From the NCBI GenBank assembly GCA_036392795.1, contig DASVXH010000058.1, positions 1 through 45,051 of the forward strand: a DNA stretch of 45,051 nt, written 5' to 3'. A model generated the notes under the pieces. It was given only the letters and a program-made list of their open reading frames with translations, was not told where the DNA came from and made no database searches. Origin of the DNA: JARIHD01 sp036392795. GTDB lineage: Bacteria; Patescibacteriota; Saccharimonadia; Saccharimonadales; UBA4665. The position numbers and the translations under genes were made by a program. Shown in pieces: positions 8,644 through 17,369 of the stretch (position 1 is the stretch's first letter; each line of letters starts with the position of its first letter).

Positions 8644-9498
8644 CTATGGCAAAAGCCAATCGCGCGGCGTACCATCGGTGTAGGGTGAGTTAATAACCTC
8701 TTGTGGCATAGACCATAGAACGGGTGGGCGTCCTTGGGTGGCCTGAGTCAGTTTGCCAATTTCAATAAGGCCCAGTGGTGATTGTCTGATGGCGCGGCTG
8801 ACGTTGGTTCTGTCAATTCTGGTGTGGGACTCATCGTTATTCAGTGGCTCGTAGAGTATCGACTCTAGGGTGGTGCCTAGCTCGTCCGCAGTAAAGCGGC
8901 GAGGATTAGCGACGAGCCTGGATAGAACGTGAATATACTTGCCCAAGCCGAGACAGGTAGCCCAGCTCAGATTTTTTGGCGGTCGAAAAGTATCAAGCCC
9001 TTCCCGGATGGTTTGCTGATCGTGTTCGGACAAATTAAAGGAGGGATCGGCCATAGCATGCAGCGGAATGGTTTGAATATTACTTTCATTTGGTGGGTCC
9101 ACCAATCTGGTGACTGCGGCGTAACCAAGTCTAAATTGGTTATTATCGGAGTGTAGTCGCCCTTGTAGTAGCAGAGGTTCAAGTGTAGGCTGAGCATCTC
9201 CGTAGGCTGAATATAAGGCTTCGCGGGCTGCAGCAAGCAGTGTATCCGTTTCATTCTCTAGATGACGGGGGAGGAGTGGGGTGCTAGGTAATCTTAGCCC
9301 GTCTTCGCCACGCACTGCCATAATGCCTAAGCACTCGTTATGCATAGTAAACGGTGCGACACTGATTAAATTTGTCTCAAAATAGCCTAGTTGAACCACG
9401 GATACCATTCTATCGTACTGAGGGTGATTGACAAGCGGAGTGCCCTTAGCCACTAAAGAGGGAGGAGTTGCGACCAGCGCATCAGTAGGAGTACGCAA
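8644..9498 (-). CDS. Nudix-like domain (degenerate) with C-terminal winged helix, NrtR-like
   Basis: A 284-residue protein. Residues from about 30 to 140 follow a Nudix-like layout (start of strand VSVVQLGYF, then LPSTPLLPRHLENETDTLLAAAR in place of the Nudix box), but the catalytic REUXEE residues are missing. The C-terminal part (NVSRAIRQSPLGLIEIGKL, then GRPPVLWSMP) resembles the winged helix of NrtR regulators, which ends in a similar GRP..LY motif. I therefore infer a non-catalytic, ligand-sensing regulator. The start is uncertain: TTG at 9498 or ATG at 9408. It is divergent from the nucleotidyltransferase-fold gene and shares a 66-base AT-rich promoter gap with it. Confidence 0.5.
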   Translation of the reverse strand: MRTPTDALVATPPSLVAKGTPLVNHPQYDRMVSVVQLGYFETNLISVAPFTMHNECLGIMAVRGEDGLRLPSTPLLPRHLENETDTLLAAAREALYSAYGDAQPTLEPLLLQGRLHSDNNQFRLGYAAVTRLVDPPNESNIQTIPLHAMADPSFNLSEHDQQTIREGLDTFRPPKNLSWATCLGLGKYIHVLSRLVANPRRFTADELGTTLESILYEPLNNDESHTRIDRTNVSRAIRQSPLGLIEIGKLTQATQGRPPVLWSMPQEVINSPYTDGTPRDWLLP

Positions 9499-9564
9499 AT
9501 TTGCTTAGTATCCAACTATATTTTATTATAATGAGTACACAATTAACTTATCTTATTCGAGAAT

Positions 9565-10245
9565 ATGAGCATAGTAAGTAACTCAGATTTTATTGAACGT
9601 AGAAATGCAATTAAGCCCACCTTGGAATCGGTGGGAATCGAGACGCAAGCGATATTGATTGGCGGGGCAGGATTGGCTCTGTATGGAATAAATACGAGCC
9701 GAGGCATTCCTGAGCAGCCTATATCCGCGGGCGGGTTCCTCCATAGGTTTGATGTCGACGTAATACTTCCCGAAGATGAATTTAAGATTTTTAGGGATCG
9801 TTGCCGTCAGCTTCGTGGTGCTGATGTTGGGTTTGGTATCGGCAATGATATGCGTATAGAACTAGAGGCCTCGGAAGAGGGTCTTCATCCGCTGCATGCC
9901 CTCATGGTTGATTCTGAAATGCTGGAAAATGAGCGGATAGATGTTATTGATGGTGTGCGCGCCTTGTCCCCGGGAGCTATCGCCAAGTCCAAGAATCACA
10001 GAGGTGAGGTACGCGATACCGTAGGGCTGATTCTTGGTCATGAAGACGCCTATCATCAAGGGGTAGTCGCGGTCGTCGATACTGCATGGCGTGAGCAGGT
10101 AGGTGTAGCCTTGGCACGTACCCGAAAACTGCAAAGCAACGATCCCCAACGTCTACAGGTGATTATGAAGGACTTTTTGACCCCTGTGCGATTTGCAGAA
10201 TTGGTATATATAGATTTTGATGATCCTGCTTTTGAAGGTATGTAG
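9565..10245 (+). CDS. nucleotidyltransferase-fold protein
   Basis: A 226-residue protein with a likely Pol-beta-type nucleotidyltransferase signature: AILIGGAGLALYG followed about 35 residues later by RFDVDVILPEDEF, matching the GG..L...G / D-x-D layout of MNT and AbiEii-type enzymes. A later IAKSKNHRGEVRD segment could supply the conserved basic residue. Such proteins transfer nucleotides to RNA, proteins or small molecules and often occur in toxin or defence modules. Target and activity are not shown. It lies between a divergent NrtR-like gene and a large helicase gene. Confidence 0.55.
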   Translation: MSIVSNSDFIERRNAIKPTLESVGIETQAILIGGAGLALYGINTSRGIPEQPISAGGFLHRFDVDVILPEDEFKIFRDRCRQLRGADVGFGIGNDMRIELEASEEGLHPLHALMVDSEMLENERIDVIDGVRALSPGAIAKSKNHRGEVRDTVGLILGHEDAYHQGVVAVVDTAWREQVGVALARTRKLQSNDPQRLQVIMKDFLTPVRFAELVYIDFDDPAFEGM

Positions 10246-10388
10246 CCCCGGTGTTATGGCTCGTTGCCTTCATCTGTAATCCAAATACATTCAAGAATTG
10301 TTAATCTCTCGCTTGCGGCAAAAATGCTCATGCTTTAATATTAACTTTTTGCATGGCAAATTGTCGCATGAAATAAGGAGATGTCGCC
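10246..10388. other. short intergenic gap before the helicase gene
   Basis: No independent gene is visible. The end of the gap holds AAGGAG (10375-10380), directly followed by an ATG at 10381 whose frame stops after three codons. The same AAGGAG lies 8 bases ahead of an ATA codon that opens the long helicase frame. Confidence 0.5.
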
Positions 10389-13300
10389 ATAAGCGAAGTC
10401 CATCGAGACCCTGCTGGCCTTGAGCTGCCCCAAAGTACGGCCGTTATTGAACAGACTCTTGGTATTCCACTCAGGCCGGAGGGTATCGAAGGGCTCTCTG
10501 TCACCGAACATGACATCCGCGGTTTTACCTACCGGTCGGTTGGCGCGGTATTCCATGAACGATATGGTTTAACGAAAGACAGCCTGGCCAATGCGACGCC
10601 CGACCAGATAGCAGAAATACGGGAACTGCCTCAGGTACGGCTACTTGGCGCCAGCTTGAGCGCGGCCAATGATATGCTGCGTAACTGGCATCGACCCCCT
10701 GCGATGTCGCAAGCCGTTCATGGCATCGATACCCCGATCGGTTCCTTTCAGGCCAAGGTGATGGCGCGGATTGTGAGTCATGCCCAAGAGGCGCCTCGTC
10801 ACTCCAGGCAGGAACGCAGTCCCTATAGGGACGGGCTTTTAACAGTCGCCCCGCCAGGCGCCGGCAAAACGCTGGTCGAAGCGCTCGTAGCCAATTATGC
10901 CGGTATCGGCCTGCCCGTAAGTGACGTAATCCCCGCTCGGCGAACAGCAGTCGGAATCGTGCATAGCAAGGTATTGTTGCGTCAGTTTTTGGATCCGGAT
11001 GGTGACCTACAACGTTTTTCGGGTGCCGGGGGTCGTTCGATACGAATAGGGGGGTATTATATGGACCGCCGTGATGGTCATGACGAATGTGACCTGCTGC
11101 TCACGACTCCCGAATCATACGGATCGGCCGAAAAGGCCGGGGCGGTGCGTAGGGACACGACTGTGCGTTACATACTCGATGAAGCGCACCGTACGGCCCT
11201 GGCGCCAAGCATGCAAGAGAATGTCACCCGCTTTGGTTCAAGTTTGTATATGTTTACGGCCACGCCCGCCATTGCTTATGGGCGTCGAGACCTACGGCAT
11301 CGTTTTCCACATTCACAGTTTGGAACAATGCGCGAGTTCATCGAGGACGGTATCTTGAGTCCCGTCCAGCTGTTTACCTATAGGGCAGGTCCGGAAGCCG
11401 ACTCTGCCAAAAATATCGCTATCAGCCAGGCGGCGAATTTGCTGCGCAGCGGGAGAAAAACGCTCATTGTATGTCAGCCAGGCGAAAATCTAAAGCAGGC
11501 ACGCGAGATCGCCGATGCGATCAACGCATTGTATGGACAAGGCCGAATCGAGCTCCATCCCCGTTTTGATAAAATCGAGGACGAAAAAATTGCTTGCGCC
11601 ATCGGGTCTGATGCCTCCTTACGAACCACGGAAAACATTGAGCGTGTCCGTGATGGCAGACGGCTGCTTATAACTTCTGTTGCTACGGGCAACGAAGGAC
11701 TCAATATCGTAGATCTTGATGCAATAATAATTATCGGGCCGCAGGGTGCAAGCTGGGTTGTTGATCAGTGGCTTGGCCGTATTCTGCGAAAAAGTGGACA
11801 ATTAGCGATCGCTATCGAAATACTTCCCCGTCGGTTGCGACAAGGCGCCCCTTTGGCTTCCATTTTTCATTCAGTTGACGTGCCCGATAGGCTTATTGTG
11901 GCGGGACATTACGTGGGACCCCGTAATGATGAAGAAAACTTAGCTGAATGGATGTCACAAAAAGAACTCTCGACGCCGAAAAACCTTGGGAGACTGACTG
12001 TAGGTAGTAGGGGTCCGGTCAAGCGACCGTTGGAAGCCCCGCATCCGCCTTATATCCCGCCGGCAGACCTGGATTGTTTACTTATGGATAACGTATCAAT
12101 ACGCGAAGCTACCGTCGCGCCCGCAGACCTGGCAAAACTCCCGCCCGAAGATTACAAGCCGCTCGATATTCCGTTGCCCGAAGGCGTTCCCGAGGAATGG
12201 TTATACAACATACTCGCTAAACTACCCGATTCTGCTATCCGCTATGTGGGAGTGTGGGAGCGGGATCAGAACGGCAAAATGGGATATGTCCGCTACTATT
12301 CGCCGGCCGCACACGAGTATTTTCAAAATCATCCCATGCCGGAGCTGGCTGGCGCTACCGAACTTATAGATCAAGGAATAGCAGACATGCTGGGTGTCTC
12401 AAGAAGCCGCATTCAAAACATTATTGAGGAGCTGAACATTCAGCCTTTGCCCAGAATTACTAAAAGTCACCGAAGTCCCAAGTATTATGGCCTTGATGCA
12501 ATTGCGCTTATTTCTCAGGAGATCGAAAAGATTCCACGGGCCGAGGAAACTGATGTGGCTGCTATTGACCTCGTCAAAGAATTGGGTATTGATAATATCT
12601 ACGAATTCGCAGACAGATATGGTATCTCATTGGTAGATAAGCACCGCAATGCTGTATGGGGAGAGTTGGGAGTATGCGCCCATTTGAACCGGATTGACGC
12701 TCAAATTGTGCGTGACATATATGCCTCTGTGAGGCGGGCTGATCCTAAGCGATACATTGGTCTTGTGGAGATTGCATATCGGGCGGAAACATCGCTCAGT
12801 AACGTACACAACAAGCTCAAGGCAATAGATGATGACCAAAAACCACTTATTGAATGGATGCAGGGGGAGAGTGGCCTAAGACTGGGCATATATATCGAGC
12901 GAAAATGGGGTGAGGCATTTATAGAATACATAAAACCAGAGAAAATACTGCCGTGGGAAGTATCGCTTCCAATGCTGGCCAAATATTTTGGACGCCAAGC
13001 ACAACTTCTTGTCAAAAAACTGCCTGCAGCTACAGCCAGAGCGCCCTTCGTCGGCGTTAGCCCTGTACTGCTCTATCCCATGTCTGTGATACCGGATCTG
13101 GTGGCCCGTGGTTTTCCGCCTGTCGAGGGCGCACCGAGCGTGACGCATGAACTTGCTGCTATGTCGTCAGAACACATCAACGACGAGGCACGGATTGCCT
13201 ATAGCCAAATGGTTCAAAGCCATTTCCTTCCGTCCCAGCATATACCTTCCTGGGAAGAAATACCGTATTATCAAGGGCGTCGGATTAGTCCGCCTGCAAT

Positions 13301-13913
13301 GCCGCTTCCAAAACTCTCGCGTAGGCCGTTCAAAGACGGGCCACATCCAAAGCCCGAACGAGTCACCGGGCCGGTCCGGCCAATCAGGCTCAAGTCAAAA
13401 CAAACGGCCAAAGCACTCGTGATACCAGACGACTACGTTGGTCTTCACCAGCAGCTGGCTCATTATCATGCTCCTTGTGCGCCAACGCTCATTTTTAGGG
13501 TCGCGAGTGAAAATCGTATCGGTACCAAAAGCTGGCTGGCAACCAATCACGGTTGGTGGGTGCCCGAACAAGATATCTTACCTCTCGTTAAGGCGATCAG
13601 GGGCTACGAAACGGTGCCTAGAGATACGGGTGATCCCGACCATGACGTGGTGTCCTTGTATAGGATTGCCGCCGAATATTCGGGCCGACAAACCAATCTT
13701 AGTGAGGGCGATGTACAAAAGGTGGCACTCCTTATTTCGCGAGAGCGTGGCCTTGACCGGGAGGCATTTACCCGGGTCTTTCGTTTTCGTAATGGGGATG
13801 GATCTGTCGGTCCGCTTGCGCTCCATTACACAAAAAGAATGGCGGACCTGGTCCGGGCTAAGCTAAAGTCCCTTGAAGCAAGCAGGTCGCTCGACACGAT
13901 TCGCTGCTGGTAG
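10389..13913 (+). CDS. large SF2 (DEAH) helicase with winged-helix C-terminal region
   Basis: A DNA or RNA helicase/translocase. Counting from the first TTG (10656, 1085 residues), Walker A APPGAGKT is at 65-72, DEAH in YILDEAHRT at 175-178, TATP at 201-204, the LITSVATGNEGLN segment near 338-350 and the motif VI region QWLGRILR at 371-378. The remaining 700 residues contain helix-turn-helix-like stretches (IADMLGVSRSRIQNIIEEL) and no domain I can name. The frame is open for 89 codons upstream of the TTG, back to an ATA at 10389 that has a well-placed AAGGAG. No ATG, GTG or TTG occurs in that extension, which still reads as ordinary protein. Either an AUA start or a one-base error near the ATG at 10381 is likely. 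Confidence 0.85.
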   Translation: MSEVHRDPAGLELPQSTAVIEQTLGIPLRPEGIEGLSVTEHDIRGFTYRSVGAVFHERYGLTKDSLANATPDQIAEIRELPQVRLLGASLSAANDMLRNWHRPPAMSQAVHGIDTPIGSFQAKVMARIVSHAQEAPRHSRQERSPYRDGLLTVAPPGAGKTLVEALVANYAGIGLPVSDVIPARRTAVGIVHSKVLLRQFLDPDGDLQRFSGAGGRSIRIGGYYMDRRDGHDECDLLLTTPESYGSAEKAGAVRRDTTVRYILDEAHRTALAPSMQENVTRFGSSLYMFTATPAIAYGRRDLRHRFPHSQFGTMREFIEDGILSPVQLFTYRAGPEADSAKNIAISQAANLLRSGRKTLIVCQPGENLKQAREIADAINALYGQGRIELHPRFDKIEDEKIACAIGSDASLRTTENIERVRDGRRLLITSVATGNEGLNIVDLDAIIIIGPQGASWVVDQWLGRILRKSGQLAIAIEILPRRLRQGAPLASIFHSVDVPDRLIVAGHYVGPRNDEENLAEWMSQKELSTPKNLGRLTVGSRGPVKRPLEAPHPPYIPPADLDCLLMDNVSIREATVAPADLAKLPPEDYKPLDIPLPEGVPEEWLYNILAKLPDSAIRYVGVWERDQNGKMGYVRYYSPAAHEYFQNHPMPELAGATELIDQGIADMLGVSRSRIQNIIEELNIQPLPRITKSHRSPKYYGLDAIALISQEIEKIPRAEETDVAAIDLVKELGIDNIYEFADRYGISLVDKHRNAVWGELGVCAHLNRIDAQIVRDIYASVRRADPKRYIGLVEIAYRAETSLSNVHNKLKAIDDDQKPLIEWMQGESGLRLGIYIERKWGEAFIEYIKPEKILPWEVSLPMLAKYFGRQAQLLVKKLPAATARAPFVGVSPVLLYPMSVIPDLVARGFPPVEGAPSVTHELAAMSSEHINDEARIAYSQMVQSHFLPSQHIPSWEEIPYYQGRRISPPAMPLPKLSRRPFKDGPHPKPERVTGPVRPIRLKSKQTAKALVIPDDYVGLHQQLAHYHAPCAPTLIFRVASENRIGTKSWLATNHGWWVPEQDILPLVKAIRGYETVPRDTGDPDHDVVSLYRIAAEYSGRQTNLSEGDVQKVALLISRERGLDREAFTRVFRFRNGDGSVGPLALHYTKRMADLVRAKLKSLEASRSLDTIRCW

Positions 13914-13944
13914 TCATTGGCCCTAGCGTTGATCTTCTTAAGAG

Positions 13945-14745
13945 TTAAAGATGCTCTTTTGTTACGTATAGGTCACGAATTACTTCATCATTGGTGTCTG
14001 CTAATACGATGCGACGCCACTCATCGTAATGAGTGTCCCCGGTTGGGCGGGTAAGACTTTCAAGACCGTGCGGACTGTGGGTTTTGGCTATAGAATCGTA
14101 ATCCTTGAGAACCACGGGCCTAAATAACGTCAAGCCTACAGCGAGTAATGGCCGCAGGTCAGGAAACTTATCTGGAAAATGCGCAAAGTATTCTGTGTAG
14201 TATTCCGGAGGCGTAGGGATGTGTCCATATTCATTCACGACATTAGTGGTGAAGCAGCGATTTCCGGCATAGATTTCATGCAAGGCTTCGCCCAGCGCAT
14301 CGTACTTGTCTGCATAGCACATTACCTGCGATTCGATAGAAGTATGATCGGCTGCGTCTTTGAGTAGGGTCTTATACGAGTAACCGGCAATCCGCTCCGG
14401 AAAACGCTGTGCTATTTCCCCTATGGCCTTGTGTTCGGCTTCCCGGACTTCTTTAAGCTGGTCAGGAGTCATTTTGCTTTTATTTCCGGCTTGTATGTCG
14501 CCAAAAATAAGCTCCGCATCATCATGTACGAATCCCAGTAGCTCCGCCTTAACAGGATCGTAGGTTGTGCCAAAAATTGACTCCGCCGTAGGATTGATTG
14601 CCCGCACTAGGGCCGCAACCCGTTCGGAATGGGTATAAAGATTTGTACGATATAACATTACCCGGTACAGGCTGTAGCGCGTCAGGGCACGCAGAGCATT
14701 GTCGCGACCGGGAAATTTTCGGAGTTCGTGGTAATACCCGGGCAT
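13945..14745 (-). CDS. HD-domain phosphohydrolase (YfbR-like 5'-nucleotidase)
   Basis: A 266-residue HD-superfamily enzyme. The metal ligands are visible: His in YTHSERV, His-Asp in GFVHDDAEL followed by IFGDIQAG, and Asp in CYADKYDALGEAL. This order matches the YfbR/HDDC2 5'-deoxynucleotidase group, which removes phosphate from (deoxy)nucleoside monophosphates. The start at 14745 is an ATG with no clear ribosome site. It lies tail-to-tail with the helicase and in the same direction as the next upstream gene. In context it may act on nucleotides made or spent by the Nudix, TIR or NTase proteins; that is inference. Confidence 0.75.
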   Translation of the reverse strand: MPGYYHELRKFPGRDNALRALTRYSLYRVMLYRTNLYTHSERVAALVRAINPTAESIFGTTYDPVKAELLGFVHDDAELIFGDIQAGNKSKMTPDQLKEVREAEHKAIGEIAQRFPERIAGYSYKTLLKDAADHTSIESQVMCYADKYDALGEALHEIYAGNRCFTTNVVNEYGHIPTPPEYYTEYFAHFPDKFPDLRPLLAVGLTLFRPVVLKDYDSIAKTHSPHGLESLTRPTGDTHYDEWRRIVLADTNDEVIRDLYVTKEHL

Positions 14746-14837
14746 AGAGTTCTGCTTTTGCCTTGTTTCTAGGGCGGCGTTTTGTCCAATAGGAATCTTA
14801 CTCGTAATGCTTATAGCATATCAAATAAACGTGGCGC

Positions 14838-15401
14838 TTATAAGACATCCAGATTGCGGGGATCGCCCGCCGGGTTAAGGGGAGGGATGTCGGGCATGGG
14901 GTTTCCATGCTCGTCCCATATGGGGCGAACCATGCTGCGAATATCCCATTCTGGCTCAAAACCCAGTCCGCTCAAAAATCCTTGCCTGTGCCCCATGACA
15001 TCTTGCCGGGGAATATCAATCAATTCCTCGGCCCACGGTGCGCCGCGTCTTCGGAGCTCTGCGAAAATATCGTTGTACAGTACGCGAGCTACCTCGAACC
15101 TGGCTTTTGGATCCCTGATCAAGGGAGATAGACTAAACCGACCAATCAGAGCCGGCGGGCCATCGGTGACATTGGCGTTGCCGTATATTTCGTTGCCATG
15201 CATGAGAGGGTCTTGGGCTACGACCACCAAAACGGCTGTAGGCAGGCGCCCCACTAGTTCGGCCAGGCGTTCAGGGTTGTCTTGCCCTTCTATATAAGGC
15301 CCACAGGCCTCTAGATTGGTTTTGACTGCGACTGCATCAGTTGTAGGATTGTAGCTCCGCGTAGTCAGTGGAGGCAGATCGAAAAAATTTCTCACATTCA
15401 T
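14838..15401 (-). CDS. hypothetical protein, possibly GNAT-like
   Basis: A 187-residue soluble protein. The middle (VLVVVAQDP, then PALIGRFSLSPLIRDPKARFEVARVLYNDIFAELRRRG) followed by HRQGFLSGLGFEPEW is weakly like the C-terminal half of GNAT acetyltransferases, where a helix precedes an FY..LGF motif. No clear acetyl-CoA loop is visible, so the call is tentative. It lies about 90 bases upstream of the HD gene on the same strand and may form an operon with it. Confidence 0.45.
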   Translation of the reverse strand: MNVRNFFDLPPLTTRSYNPTTDAVAVKTNLEACGPYIEGQDNPERLAELVGRLPTAVLVVVAQDPLMHGNEIYGNANVTDGPPALIGRFSLSPLIRDPKARFEVARVLYNDIFAELRRRGAPWAEELIDIPRQDVMGHRQGFLSGLGFEPEWDIRSMVRPIWDEHGNPMPDIPPLNPAGDPRNLDVL

Positions 15402-15537
15402 CCAAAGCAGTTTAAACGAGCAAAAGCACTAGCACAATGGGCTTTTTACTGGACTCTGGATTATTCCACGACCGCAAGAAGTGCTAGAATAAGATGCATT
15501 AATAAAATATGACCAAATTAAGGTGTTTACACTACAG

Positions 15538-16473
15538 ATGACCACGCTAGAACGAGTCTCATTCCACGCAGAAGTAAGTCCCGATGAATTTGTAGTTCCG
15601 GCTACAGCGCAGGGTGCTGAACGGCTGGGTGCGTTGGCGGCTGGGCTTTATCTTTGTATTCCTGCTATCCAGGCAATGGCGGACCGGAACCTGCCGGCAA
15701 CCCAGTATCTCGATAACTTCAACGATGTTTATGAAGGGCTGCGGGCAGAATCCGGATCGGACGCGACCTTTGCCAGAGTTCAGGCAGCAACCGCAGCGTG
15801 GGTTAATCTGGCGCTCGAAAGCTCCGGCCAGTCGATTGATGAAATACCCTTGCAACATGAAGGTGTAAAGTATAGAAGCTTTAACCAGCTGGGGTTGAGC
15901 CGCGCTGGTCCTTCTAATAGCCGTCCCGCTGTCTTGCGGCCTACCGGGGATGATAACTACTTACGGATTCAAGGCCTGGAGTTTTATCCAACAACTGATG
16001 CCATAATAAACGAGCAACTGGCTTCGTTGGTGCTTGAGGATGTAGAAGAAATTGCCAGGTATATACGTGGGGCACGCGCAGAGCTGTCTTATCCGCTGGT
16101 AGGTGCAGAGAAGAGGCAGGATACGGACATGGCCACTACTAACGATCGCATCCAGGCTCCTTTGGATATTCTAGGGGTGTTCGGGGTTGAAAAACCATTG
16201 GAAGCCTTGCGGCTGGCTGAGCTTTTTAATGGAGAAGCGTTGGCGCTGCATGTCGGGGAGAACAGTTTTTACCTTCACGCCGGTTCGGTTGATGCTTTTG
16301 CAGACCCAGAGCAGCGTGCAAGGGTGGCTGGCGGGGGCCGGTACGTTGAGGTGCCTCTCTCTGAAGATGCTCAAATTCGGCTGCGGCTAACCCCTAGAGT
16401 GGTTAATGATTTGCCAGCGTCCCAAAGCTTTTTAAGAGATGCCGCCTACGGCGAGTTATCGCAGCAGAATTGA
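15538..16473 (+). CDS. hypothetical protein
   Basis: About 311 residues, soluble, not recognised. The first two-thirds are mostly helical by composition; the last third (ALALHVGENSFYLHAGSVDAF, YVEVPLSEDAQIRLRLTP) looks like beta strands. An in-frame GTG at 15523 would add five residues; the ATG at 15538 is preferred because the GTG has no spaced ribosome site. It is convergent with the Nudix gene, 14 bases away, and stands alone in its direction. Confidence 0.6.
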   Translation: MTTLERVSFHAEVSPDEFVVPATAQGAERLGALAAGLYLCIPAIQAMADRNLPATQYLDNFNDVYEGLRAESGSDATFARVQAATAAWVNLALESSGQSIDEIPLQHEGVKYRSFNQLGLSRAGPSNSRPAVLRPTGDDNYLRIQGLEFYPTTDAIINEQLASLVLEDVEEIARYIRGARAELSYPLVGAEKRQDTDMATTNDRIQAPLDILGVFGVEKPLEALRLAELFNGEALALHVGENSFYLHAGSVDAFADPEQRARVAGGGRYVEVPLSEDAQIRLRLTPRVVNDLPASQSFLRDAAYGELSQQN

Positions 16474-16487
16474 AAAGGCGTCCCTAC

Positions 16488-17252
16488 TCATGCGTCTTTA
16501 TCCAATGCTTTGCTAAGAAGGAAATGATGCGATCCAAATAATTCTGCGTCCAAGGCTTCTTCTATGGGAATCCACCTTGCCCGACGAGCGTCATCTTTGC
16601 CCCTTACCTTTGGAAGCTTATCCGAATGGCCCAGATTAAAGTGATAAGCGGTGGTTGCAGGCCAAGCATTGGCCGTCATGCGGAGGTCGGCAACGGGCCC
16701 ACGATATATGCATTTGCCTATAGCCGTTAGTACCAGATCTGTTTCTTCGAATGTTTCGCGTATGGCCGCCAGTAACGGTGTCTCACCTTTATCTATAAAA
16801 CCGCCAGGCAGTGCTGTGGTACCAGTATCGCCTCGCTCTATCAGTAGGACGTGATCGTTCAATTCAATAATCGAGTCGACGGTCAGACTTGCACCCCATC
16901 TCCAATATGCTCCTTTTCCAAAGAGCGAACCCAGCGCGGCATCGCCGACCATGGAGCCGAGCCAGGGATGGAGCGGTCTACCCCGTAAATCGAGGTCGAG
17001 TCCTTGGGCTGCAAATTTTTCCTGTTCCTTTGGGGTAGGAAGGGCTGTATCGGATCCGTCTTCAAGATTCCACGGACCATCGGGCACCACCAAACGGCCA
17101 TCGGCAGACTGCTCCAGGGTTTCCAGGGCCGCAAACAGGCGATTATCAAATGACGGATATCCTGGATAAGTTTCTCCCCTTTCGAAGGCCGCTTTTAGTA
17201 GGTTTAGGTGTGGTCTTTGGCAGCCCTTAACAGAGCTCGGTACATCGAACAT
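16488..17252 (-). CDS. Nudix hydrolase, NUDT9-like ADP-ribose pyrophosphatase
   Basis: A 254-residue hydrolase with an intact Nudix box: GGFIDKGETPLLAAIRETFEETDL fits G-x5-E-x7-RE-U-x-EE. The segment before it (FGKGAYWRWGASLTVDSIIE) resembles the GRG..GRWGPN...DP signature that leads into the Nudix fold in NUDT9-type ADP-ribose pyrophosphatases, and the N-terminal 110 residues also fit that longer subfamily. I infer cleavage of ADP-ribose or a related dinucleotide. The start is the ATG at 17252, with AAGGAG five bases ahead, not the in-frame GTG further up. Two palindromes lie just upstream. The next gene upstream is an NrtR-like regulator, and a TIR protein (potential NADase) follows. Confidence 0.8.
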   Translation of the reverse strand: MFDVPSSVKGCQRPHLNLLKAAFERGETYPGYPSFDNRLFAALETLEQSADGRLVVPDGPWNLEDGSDTALPTPKEQEKFAAQGLDLDLRGRPLHPWLGSMVGDAALGSLFGKGAYWRWGASLTVDSIIELNDHVLLIERGDTGTTALPGGFIDKGETPLLAAIRETFEETDLVLTAIGKCIYRGPVADLRMTANAWPATTAYHFNLGHSDKLPKVRGKDDARRARWIPIEEALDAELFGSHHFLLSKALDKDA

Positions 17253-17276
17253 AGACACTCCTTGTAGTTTGTGTAG

Positions 17277-17334
17277 TTTAGACACTTAGTCTAAATACAG
17301 AATAGCTTTCTGTTAGTGTAGTGTCAACACTAAC
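17277..17334 (-). promoter_or_regulatory. two operator-like palindromes upstream of the Nudix gene
   Basis: The first palindrome is TTTAGAC-N5-GTCTAAA (17277-17295), 25 bases ahead of the Nudix ATG. The second is GTTAGTGT-N7-ACACTAAC (17312-17334). Both are exact inverted repeats in the only gap between the Nudix gene and the NrtR-like gene. The place and size fit binding sites of a dimeric repressor, most simply the adjacent NrtR-like protein; that link is inferred. Confidence 0.65.
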
Positions 17335-17369
17335 TCACAATATTTAAACTGCAAAGGGTTAGGCGACTG

